From assembly GCA_030591405.1 (NCBI GenBank), contig JAUVBC010000138.1:1-6222 (forward strand): DNA of 6,222 bases. Direction: 5' to 3'. The position numbers and the translations under genes are program-made. Position 1 is the stretch's first letter. The number at the start of each line of letters is the position of its first letter. Below, one piece after another: positions 1 to 6,006 of this stretch. This DNA comes from Candidatus Zixiibacteriota bacterium. Lineage in GTDB: Bacteria; Zixibacteria; MSB-5A5; GN15; PGXB01. The notes under the pieces are model-generated. The model saw nothing but the letters and a program-made list of their open reading frames with translations, was not told where the DNA came from and did no database searches.

Positions 1-1041
1 ACTTCGATGAGTACTCCAAATTTGGCTGGATCACTCAATTTACTTTTCAGACATTATGAATCAACTCATAGCTCTGTAACTCCATTAGCCTCAACTATGA
101 AAGCTGTTCTCATTCATACTGCCGATGAAGCAGGCAGTTACCCCGGACCCGACTATAAATTTGGCTGGGGCATGATGAACACTCTGAAAGCTGCCAATGT
201 GATCACGGCTGACATGACTGAGACCGATATAATCATTGAAGAATTATTATTAAATTCCGAAACCAATAGTCATCCTGTATCCAGTGATGGTACCGAACCG
301 ATACGAGTTACCATTGTTTGGACCGACCCACCAGGAACACCACCACCGCCATCGCTTGACCCGATCACCCCAATGCTGGTTAACGATCTTGATATCAGAC
401 TCGAACATATTGCGACAACAACTGTTTATGAGCCGTATCTGATGATTCCAACGACCTCTAGAATTCATGCCTTTATCGGCGATAACGTGCTTGACAATGT
501 GGAAATGATCTTTTTGGATGCACCCCCGGCCGGTGAGTATGTACTTACAATTTCTCATAAAGGTACACTGACCGATGCCGAACAGTGGTACTCTCTGATA
601 ATTACGACCGGTACAATTAAATGTTATGATTCCGACAATGATGGTTACGGTAACGCAGGATACCCCGACAACAGTTGCCCGGTTGATAATTGTTCCGAGA
701 TATATAATCCAGATCAGGATGATCCGGACGCAGATGGTGTTGGCACCTTGTGCGATAACTGTCCGGATAAATTTAATCCCGGTCAGGAAGATTTAGATTT
801 TGATACTATCGGCGATGCCTGCGATTACATCTGCGGCAATGTTGATGATGATGAAAACGATTTGGTTAATATTCTCGATATTGTTTATTTGATTAATTTC
901 AAATATAAAGATGGACCTGCTCCTGTCTATCTTGCATCGGCCGATGTTGATGGTGATGCACAAGATATGGTTAATATCCTCGATATAGTATATCTGATTA
1001 ACTTCAAATACAAAAGCGGTCCTGATCTGATGTGTGATTAA
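1..1041 (+). CDS. Secreted subtilisin-family (S8, KP-43-like) serine protease, C-terminal part, with TSP3 and dockerin-like repeats
   Basis: The gene is cut at its 5' end. The frame is open from base 1 and begins T-S-M-S-T-P, the subtilisin 'GTSM.xP' block, so the catalytic Ser is codon 4-6 and the ATG at 7 is not a start. The Asp and His of the triad lie upstream of the window. Visible residues (T=1): the end of the peptidase domain to about 68, including PDYKFGWGMMN, the usual last strand/helix; a beta-sandwich at about 73-203 with VWTDPP, LVNDLDI and DAPPAGEYVLTI, which closely resembles the C-terminal domain of KP-43-type alkaline proteases; Cys- and Asp-rich thrombospondin type-3-like calcium repeats at about 207-275 (DSDNDGYG, DNCPDKFNPGQED); and two dockerin-like repeats at about 278-341. 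The protein is probably exported and acts outside the cell. The calcium modules may brace the stalk or attach it to a partner. The signal peptide and prodomain are not in view. Family assignment is confident; substrate is unknown. Confidence 0.92.
   Translation, partial: TSMSTPNLAGSLNLLFRHYESTHSSVTPLASTMKAVLIHTADEAGSYPGPDYKFGWGMMNTLKAANVITADMTETDIIIEELLLNSETNSHPVSSDGTEPIRVTIVWTDPPGTPPPPSLDPITPMLVNDLDIRLEHIATTTVYEPYLMIPTTSRIHAFIGDNVLDNVEMIFLDAPPAGEYVLTISHKGTLTDAEQWYSLIITTGTIKCYDSDNDGYGNAGYPDNSCPVDNCSEIYNPDQDDPDADGVGTLCDNCPDKFNPGQEDLDFDTIGDACDYICGNVDDDENDLVNILDIVYLINFKYKDGPAPVYLASADVDGDAQDMVNILDIVYLINFKYKSGPDLMCD
859..1023 (+). repeat. Tandem dockerin-like module, two 60-nt copies
   Basis: Copies at 859-918 and 964-1023 encode 20-residue units that match at 18 positions (D-[LM]-V-N-I-L-D-I-V-Y-L-I-N-F-K-Y-K-[DS]-G-P). 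At DNA level I count 11 differences in 60, and most fall at silent positions. This is an internal protein duplication under strong amino-acid constraint. Each unit is preceded by a DxDxD-type calcium loop (NVDDDEND, DVDGDAQD). The loop-to-helix spacing is two residues longer than the classic dockerin loop D-x-N-x-D-x3-N-x2-D. The 45 nt between copies encode the linker and the second loop. Confidence 0.85.
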
Positions 1042-1058
1042 GAGATTAATAACAAAAG

Positions 1059-1090
1059 ACGGACAATCTATTTTAGATTGTCCGTTTTTT
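1059..1090 (+). terminator. Intrinsic terminator of the protease gene, probably bidirectional
   Basis: Seventeen bases after the protease stop there is a perfect 12-bp stem, ACGGACAATCTA (1059-1070) with TAGATTGTCCGT (1074-1085), and a 3-nt TTT loop. A T run follows at 1085-1091. On the opposite strand the same hairpin is followed by CTTTTGTT, so it can also stop minus-strand transcripts arriving from the kinase gene. Position and shape are those of a classic Rho-independent terminator. Confidence 0.9.
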
Positions 1091-1125
1091 TATGAATAAA
1101 ATCTACAATTATGAAATCAGCCATC

Positions 1126-1161
1126 AGGGCAGAATCAAATCGCTTCGCTTGGGCTTGCCCT
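1126..1161. repeat. Short inverted repeat AGGGCA/TGCCCT in the convergent intergenic region
   Basis: AGGGCA (1126-1131) and TGCCCT (1156-1161) can pair across a 24-nt loop that includes a tandem pentamer, CGCTT CGCTT (1141-1150). There is no ORF or T run here. It may be a remnant of a dispersed intergenic repeat, but only one copy is visible in this window, so that is inference. Confidence 0.35.
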
Positions 1162-1197
1162 ACAATAACTGGTTATAAAATCCCCGCCTTTTTAATT

Positions 1198-1226
1198 GGG
1201 GGCAGATATTGAAAATATCTGTCCCC
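1198..1226. repeat. 13-bp GC-capped hairpin downstream of the kinase gene
   Basis: GGGGGCAGATATT (1198-1210) pairs with AATATCTGTCCCC (1214-1226) through 13 base pairs, one of them G-U, around a GAA loop. It begins 15 bases beyond the kinase stop. Read in the kinase direction no U tract follows (AATTAAAAAGG comes next), so it is not a standard intrinsic terminator. It may instead protect the 3' end of the operon mRNA, or be a REP-like element: palindromes of the GGGGACAG...CTGTCCCC type are common dispersed repeats in many bacteria. The palindrome itself is certain; its role is not. Confidence 0.65.
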
Positions 1227-1240
1227 TTGCTTAATAATTT

Positions 1241-4213
1241 TTATGATGACAATCGTGCGAGACGCTGGCGGGTATCACTGACAAAATCAAGTTCAATATC
1301 GGCATTGTTCCAGAATTTTAAAATTTCTTCATAATTGGCAATAGCCTCGGGAACATATCCCAACGCTTCATTGCCCATACCAATATAATAAAGACTCCGC
1401 ATATAGGTAAAACCGTTGGTTGTTTGCTCATCACCGGCAACATTTTTGCTCAAGATGGCTAATCCATCTTCATAACGTCCGGTCAAAACCAATAATTTCC
1501 CCAGACTCTCATAGTTTCCGGAGCCACCCTGATCATACTCTTCATCAAGCTTTTGAATGACCTCAATCATTTTGGCTGTATCTGACTGTACCGTAGCATT
1601 AAATGATTTCTCTAAAAGATCTAACATACCCCAAAGTTCTTGTGGAAACAATACCTTAAGATTTCGGACGCCTTCAACAAGAGCCGGGCGCGCCTTATCT
1701 TCAAATTCTGTTCCATATTTAATTAATGTAAGCGGATAATTAAGTATTAATCTGGCCGGTGACCAACTGTTGGCAACATCAGCATAATAAACAGCACTAT
1801 CGATTGAACCATATCTATGGAAATATTTGGAGATATCATAATACTGATTCATTATCCTGAGAGTGTCGCCTGTCTGTAAGGCATAATTGACCGATTCTCT
1901 TAATAATATTCCAGCTTCATTAAATTCACCCCGCCATACTGATAATCTGGCTAGATTATCATAATATTCCAACATTTGATACGGGTCGTCACCATGTCTT
2001 TCTTTCAACAACTCCACATAACTTGCCGCGTTTTTAAAATCACGCTTAATAATATATACCGAAGCCAGCAATTTGGGAACAACAAGATTGTTTGGGAATT
2101 TTTCAAGTAATTCCTCACTGACATTTATCATATCATCATACTTTCCCAATTGGCGATACATAACTGCCAACAATACATAAGCATCAGGTGTATCGGGATA
2201 ATATTCTTTCATCTTAGTAGCGTAAGTAATTGCCTTATCATACTCTTTCAGACGAGAGTAAACTTCAACATACATTGTCAGACCCGGCATATACCTGGGA
2301 TCAAGCATCATGACCGTATCAAGCTGAATCAGTGCGGCCTTATTGTCTCTTCTGAGCTCCGACAACAATATTGCGTAAAACGATCTTACCTCTTTATCAT
2401 CAGGGTAATTGTCAACAAAGGATTTCATTTTTACAACCGCATCGTCATATTGTGTATCAAGCCAGATAGTAGTATAAAGATCAAGCAGGCTTTTATCTTT
2501 TACCGGCAGTTTATCCTGAAAACGTCGAGCGGCCTCAAAATATGGAATACCCAATTGGCCTCGATTTTTTAAAGTATAACCCATACCTATTCGCATATAC
2601 GGCAGTGCAAAAGTCGAGTCGATCTCAATCGCTTTTTCAAAATCGAGTTTGGCGTCATCGTAGAGGCTCTTAGTATATTTTTCCATCCCAATGATATAAT
2701 ACTTATATGCCTCCGGTGACGAAGAAGTAATATCGGAGACTTCAATATTGTTGGCCATCATCTCCTGAGAATTTAAAGACAGGGCAATTTTATGAGTCAA
2801 ACTGTCAACCAGTACAAAAGGATCTTCGCCAATAACTTTTTCACCAAACAGTATTTCGCCGGTTTCAACATCTTCCAACCGGGCATCAATCCTTATTTTA
2901 TCACCCATTTTATAATACGAACCGGAAAGCACTGTCGATGCACCAAGCAATCTGGCCGCGTCAACACAATCCTGATGACGAGGATTTTCACTGGTTCTAT
3001 CAGCCAGGCCATCAAGAACCCGATTGCGACTGATAATTTTTCCGCCACCGCTCTGAGCCAGATCGGTCATCATAATTTCAGGGAGACCGGCGGTGAGCCA
3101 GTCCAGTTCGGGATCACCGGTTTTATTTTCAAAACCAAGAATTGCAAGAGCATCTTCCTTGGCCTGCAAAGTACTATGACTGGGCGATTTTGAATTATCA
3201 ATTATGGCAAGAATTAGTGCAACAATGAAAACAACACCAATAATTGAATATGTAATTTTCGATTTAAATATTCCGCCCTTCTTTTTCCGGTACGCTTCCA
3301 TCTCTATAGAGCGAGTATCGGTAATTCCGCTTTCATGCTGTCGACGTAATGTCCGTAGATCAACCGCCAAGTCACGCGCATCCTGATATCGATCATCCGG
3401 ATTTTTTTGCAGGCACTTATCAACAATTCGCTCCAACTCCGAAGGAAGCGTTTCATTCTTAGTTCTGATAGGAGCATGCTTTGATTCCAAAATTTTGGCA
3501 ATGGTTGAAACTCTGTCGCCGCCGTCAAAAGGATACTCGCCGGCAAATATTTTATACATCATAATTCCAAAAGAAAAGATATCCGAACGGGCATCGACAA
3601 CTTCCCCACGAGCCTGTTCCGGCGACATATATGTAACCGTCCCAAGAATTTTGCCATCCTGGGTCAAATCCTGTGAGGCAGTAACGGTTCGATTTCCCGA
3701 ATCATTAGAAAAGACAGAATCAAAAGGTTTCGCCAATCCAAAATCAAGGATCTTCGGTTCACCATTTGAATCAATCATGATATTATCGGTTTTGATATCA
3801 CGATGCACTATATTTAATTTATGCGCGGCAGCCAATCCCCTGACAATCTTTTCTGATAGTCGCAAACGCTCGGTCATTGCTACGCTTCGATTGGCCAGAT
3901 AATCCCGCAGCGATTCTCCCTCAATGTGCTCCATTACAATATAACTGATATCTTTGTCGGAGCCGTCCGGTTTGCAGGTCCCAAAATCGTAAATTGACAT
4001 AACATTCGGATGCGATATTTTGGCCGCCGTTTTGGCCTCGCGGATAAATCGTTCCCGTCGATCATCGTTTTCCAGCAAATCGTACGGTAATACTTTTAAA
4101 GCAACCTTACGGGAAAGTTTTTCATCCTCGGCAAGATAGACTTCGCCCATACCACCTTCGCCAATTTTACTTATTACTTTAAAATGATCCAATTTCTGGT
4201 CCGGGCTTAACAT
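1241..4213 (-). CDS. Transmembrane Ser/Thr protein kinase with TolB/FlgO-like domain and TPR array
   Basis: A 990-residue Hanks-type (PknB-like) kinase that phosphorylates Ser/Thr on proteins. Catalytic domain, about 10-290: Gly loop GEGGMGEVY 18-26, VALK with Lys40, Glu59 in helix C, HRDIKTDN 137-144 (Asp139, Asn144), DFG 157-159, GTVTYMSPEQ 191-200, Asp211. All key residues are present, so it should be active. The activation segment is long and rich in Thr/Ser (176-192), a likely autophosphorylation site. A basic stretch (RKKKGGIFKSK, 309-319) precedes one membrane segment at about 321-338, which puts the kinase in the cytoplasm and the last 650 residues outside. That part has a TolB-N/FlgO-like domain (about 356-480; AILGFENKTGDPELDWL, VLSGSY) and TPR-like helices from about 500 to the end (for example 500-535, 675-710, 935-970). 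No PASTA repeats. The ATG shares one base with the phosphatase stop and has a strong Shine-Dalgarno. Ligand and substrates are unknown. Confidence 0.95.
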   Translation of the reverse strand: MLSPDQKLDHFKVISKIGEGGMGEVYLAEDEKLSRKVALKVLPYDLLENDDRRERFIREAKTAAKISHPNVMSIYDFGTCKPDGSDKDISYIVMEHIEGESLRDYLANRSVAMTERLRLSEKIVRGLAAAHKLNIVHRDIKTDNIMIDSNGEPKILDFGLAKPFDSVFSNDSGNRTVTASQDLTQDGKILGTVTYMSPEQARGEVVDARSDIFSFGIMMYKIFAGEYPFDGGDRVSTIAKILESKHAPIRTKNETLPSELERIVDKCLQKNPDDRYQDARDLAVDLRTLRRQHESGITDTRSIEMEAYRKKKGGIFKSKITYSIIGVVFIVALILAIIDNSKSPSHSTLQAKEDALAILGFENKTGDPELDWLTAGLPEIMMTDLAQSGGGKIISRNRVLDGLADRTSENPRHQDCVDAARLLGASTVLSGSYYKMGDKIRIDARLEDVETGEILFGEKVIGEDPFVLVDSLTHKIALSLNSQEMMANNIEVSDITSSSPEAYKYYIIGMEKYTKSLYDDAKLDFEKAIEIDSTFALPYMRIGMGYTLKNRGQLGIPYFEAARRFQDKLPVKDKSLLDLYTTIWLDTQYDDAVVKMKSFVDNYPDDKEVRSFYAILLSELRRDNKAALIQLDTVMMLDPRYMPGLTMYVEVYSRLKEYDKAITYATKMKEYYPDTPDAYVLLAVMYRQLGKYDDMINVSEELLEKFPNNLVVPKLLASVYIIKRDFKNAASYVELLKERHGDDPYQMLEYYDNLARLSVWRGEFNEAGILLRESVNYALQTGDTLRIMNQYYDISKYFHRYGSIDSAVYYADVANSWSPARLILNYPLTLIKYGTEFEDKARPALVEGVRNLKVLFPQELWGMLDLLEKSFNATVQSDTAKMIEVIQKLDEEYDQGGSGNYESLGKLLVLTGRYEDGLAILSKNVAGDEQTTNGFTYMRSLYYIGMGNEALGYVPEAIANYEEILKFWNNADIELDFVSDTRQRLARLSS

Positions 4214-5865
4214 CAGTTCGCCCTCCTTTTTAAGGCCAACATAGTTATATCATCCGAATGCGGCGCTTTGTTCATAAATTTTTCAATATTGATCATCAAT
4301 TCTGATATAATCTCTTCGGGGGTTGTTTTTTCGGTTTCCAAAATATATTTTTCAGTTCGATCGTCACCGTACTGTTCATCTCCGTTATCGGCTTCAGTAA
4401 CACCATCGGTGAAAATAAATATTAAATCATCTTCATACATTTGGACCGAGTCGGCTTCCCAGGTTGTAAAATCAAAGGCACCGATCATTGCACCTCCCGG
4501 TTCAAGTTTTTCCATCTGTCCATCTTTTCTGAGAAGAAGCGGGGGATTGTGGCCAGCGTTTACAAAATCTACTTTACCGGTGGCCGGATCAAGTATCCCT
4601 ATAAATAACGTGGCAAAATCACCCGGCAGGCTATTGTTAAAAAGCTGTATAGATACTTTTTTGACCGTCTCTTTCAGATCAAAACAGTCAATTTCGTAAA
4701 GGATTCGGAAAGAGGCCAGAATATTTGACATTAGAAGCGCCGCACCCATCCCTTTACCGCTGACATCGGCCACCATAAAAAGAAAACGACCATCACTCAA
4801 TGTTTTCATATCATACAGGTCACCTCCAACCAAACGCGATTGTTCCTGAAAAGCAAAAACATCGTATCCGTCGATTTTAGGCGGTTCGGCCACCAGCAAT
4901 GATTTTTGAATCGATGAGGCCCGATTAAGTTCAGCTTTGATGACCTCTTTTTCCTGTCGTTCGGTAAGAAGCGTATAATTGAGCAGTTTGGAAGCAATAA
5001 TATTTCCAAATGTCGCCATCACCCGCAGGTAATCATCATTATAGACATGCAGCGGCCGGGTAGTGTCAACATATAAGATACCAAGAACCTTGCCCTCATC
5101 AAACAGTGGGACCGCCATCGCCGATCTCATCTCTGACATAATAATCGACTGCTGCTCAGCAAAACGCGGGTCATTAGTCGGATCGGTTATTAAAATGGCA
5201 TTTTTATTTGTTATAATTTCATTTACAATCGTTTTCGATAAAGTCAACTTACCGGGATTGGAACCCTGAGGTAAAATACTGGCGGCAGTATATACCTCCG
5301 ATTGATCATCTGAGACAAACAACACCATCAGCCGCTCGGCCGGAATAATTTTTGAAATCGCCTGTAACGAACGCTCCAGCATAACCTCTTTCGGCTCAGT
5401 CAAAACCAGCAGTTTAGCCATATCAAATATTGTCGGCAAAAGGTCCGGCATCTCACTAACCTTTTTGGGAAGCGGTTTTAGCGCTTCATTGATAGAAAGA
5501 AAGACAGATTTGATAGGTTCCTCACCCGAAAGGGTTGTCCGGGGAAAAGATGGTTTTGACGAAACCGTTTCACTGTCAGACAACAGCATAAACTCGGCCT
5601 GCCCAAACATTATAATATCGCCCAAACCAACCGATGTCCGACCCTCAATTCTTTTATCGTTGACAGCAGTGCCGTTGCGGCTACCAAGGTCGGCCAAAAA
5701 TATCTTCTCACCGGTTGAATCTACTTCGATTTGGGCATGTAATCTTGAGACTGTCTTGTGCGGCAGGCTGAAATCGGCCTTCACATCTCGCCCTAACTGA
5801 TAGGTCCCCTCCGATAAATCCCAGGAATAAAATTTTTTACCATCGGTGCCGGTTAATTTATACAT
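4213..5865 (-). CDS. FHA-GAF-PPM (SpoIIE/RsbU-type) serine/threonine protein phosphatase
   Basis: A 550-residue soluble protein with no visible signal peptide or membrane segment. Domains: FHA, about 20-95, with the phosphothreonine-binding set GRD 25-27, Ser40-Arg41-x-His43 and GSRNGT 61-66; GAF, about 143-297 (DPRF, AVPLFDEGKVLGILYVD); a helical linker, about 298-320; and a SpoIIE/RsbU PPM phosphatase, about 315-546. PPM signatures: AELNRASSIQKSLL, VGGDLYD 346-352, VADVSGKGMGAALLMS 365-380, GDFATLFIG, NAGHNPPLLL 437-445, FTDGVTEAD 485-493 and HSDDIT 536-541. The metal-binding aspartates are in place, so it should be an active Mn/Mg-dependent phosphatase. It precedes the kinase and overlaps it by one base, suggesting it removes phosphates placed by that kinase; RsbU-type action on an anti-sigma antagonist is the alternative. 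I chose the ATG at 5865 because GAAGG lies 9 nt upstream. An in-frame TTG at 5901 would add 12 residues but has no clear ribosome site. Confidence 0.93.
   Translation of the reverse strand: MYKLTGTDGKKFYSWDLSEGTYQLGRDVKADFSLPHKTVSRLHAQIEVDSTGEKIFLADLGSRNGTAVNDKRIEGRTSVGLGDIIMFGQAEFMLLSDSETVSSKPSFPRTTLSGEEPIKSVFLSINEALKPLPKKVSEMPDLLPTIFDMAKLLVLTEPKEVMLERSLQAISKIIPAERLMVLFVSDDQSEVYTAASILPQGSNPGKLTLSKTIVNEIITNKNAILITDPTNDPRFAEQQSIIMSEMRSAMAVPLFDEGKVLGILYVDTTRPLHVYNDDYLRVMATFGNIIASKLLNYTLLTERQEKEVIKAELNRASSIQKSLLVAEPPKIDGYDVFAFQEQSRLVGGDLYDMKTLSDGRFLFMVADVSGKGMGAALLMSNILASFRILYEIDCFDLKETVKKVSIQLFNNSLPGDFATLFIGILDPATGKVDFVNAGHNPPLLLRKDGQMEKLEPGGAMIGAFDFTTWEADSVQMYEDDLIFIFTDGVTEADNGDEQYGDDRTEKYILETEKTTPEEIISELMINIEKFMNKAPHSDDITMLALKRRAN
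4222..4227 (-). promoter_or_regulatory. Shine-Dalgarno of the kinase gene, inside the phosphatase gene
   Basis: On the minus strand AGGAGG lies 8 nt before the kinase ATG (4213-4211), within the Arg-Arg codons near the phosphatase C-terminus. With the TGATG stop/start overlap, this fixes the kinase start and implies translational coupling. Confidence 0.9.
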
Positions 5866-5874
5866 ATACCATTG

Positions 5875-5879
5875 CCTTC
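5875..5879 (-). promoter_or_regulatory. Shine-Dalgarno that decides the phosphatase start
   Basis: On the minus strand GAAGG stands 9 nt ahead of the ATG at 5865-5863. The alternative in-frame TTG at 5901-5899 is preceded only by A/T-rich sequence. From this ATG the protein begins MYKLTG, 19 residues before the first FHA strand. Confidence 0.65.
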
Positions 5880-5899
5880 GCTCTATTTTGGTTCGTGAC

Positions 5900-5925
5900 A
5901 AATAAATAACTTGTTATATTTATTT
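5900..5925. repeat. AT-rich imperfect palindrome in the operon leader
   Basis: AAATAAATAAC (5900-5910) is the reverse complement of GTTATTTATTT. The right arm, 5913-5925, matches it except for a two-base AT insertion. The arms are 2 nt apart. The palindrome abuts the candidate -10 box, so it could be an operator or lie at the start of the mRNA. AT-rich sequence makes chance symmetry likely. Confidence 0.35.
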
Positions 5926-5954
5926 ATATACGCCGCTTACGAACAAATCTTCAA
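5925..5954 (-). promoter_or_regulatory. Candidate promoter of the phosphatase-kinase operon
   Basis: On the minus strand TTGAAG (5954-5949) and TATATA (5930-5925) are 18 nt apart; each matches the sigma-70 consensus at 4 of 6 positions. It would give a leader of roughly 50 nt before the ATG at 5865. A promoter is expected somewhere in this gap if the operon is not read through from the upstream gene. Other registers in this AT-rich stretch are possible, and FCB-group bacteria often use different consensus sequences. Confidence 0.3.
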
Positions 5955-5977
5955 TTTTATGCAATTTCTCTTACCAG

Positions 5978-6006
5978 ATTTAATATAGGAGATATAAATA
6001 TTAAAT
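5978..6006. repeat. 9-bp all-AT inverted repeat just after the upstream gene's stop
   Basis: ATTTAATAT (5978-5986) and ATATTAAAT (5998-6006) pair perfectly across an 11-nt loop. The repeat directly follows the stop codon of the minus-strand gene at 6007. With no G-C pairs and no following T run on the minus strand, it would be at best a weak terminator. It could also be a protein-binding palindrome upstream of the phosphatase operon. Confidence 0.35.

Noticed and set aside
7..9. ATG at base 7 as the start of the protease gene
   Set aside because: It is the Met right after the catalytic Ser in T-S-M-S-T-P. The frame is open to base 1, so the gene starts upstream.
250..558. Minus-strand open frame of about 100 codons inside the protease gene
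   Set aside because: It lies opposite a well-supported protease reading frame, and its Arg/Trp-rich product has no recognisable motif. It is an antisense shadow.
1186..1203. Resemblance of CGCCTTTTTAAT...GGGGGCA here to CGCCTTTTTAAT...GGAGGCA at 6063-6083, as if a dispersed repeat
   Set aside because: The second copy lies within the open reading frame at 6007-6222 (codons for LPPIKKAL). The shared run is short and T-rich, so coincidence is the simpler explanation.
2150..3902. Several plus-strand open frames of 60-140 codons opposite the kinase gene
   Set aside because: All lie opposite conserved kinase, TolB-like or TPR coding sequence, have no convincing ribosome sites and encode motif-free products.
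4268..5800. Plus-strand open frames opposite the phosphatase gene
   Set aside because: They mirror conserved FHA, GAF and PPM coding sequence and show no domain signature of their own.
4213..5865. Adenylate cyclase or sensor histidine kinase output for the FHA-GAF protein
   Set aside because: The C-terminal half carries the PPM/SpoIIE set (VGGDLYD, DVSGKGMGA, NAGHNP, TDGVTEA, SDDIT) and no cyclase or histidine-kinase motifs.
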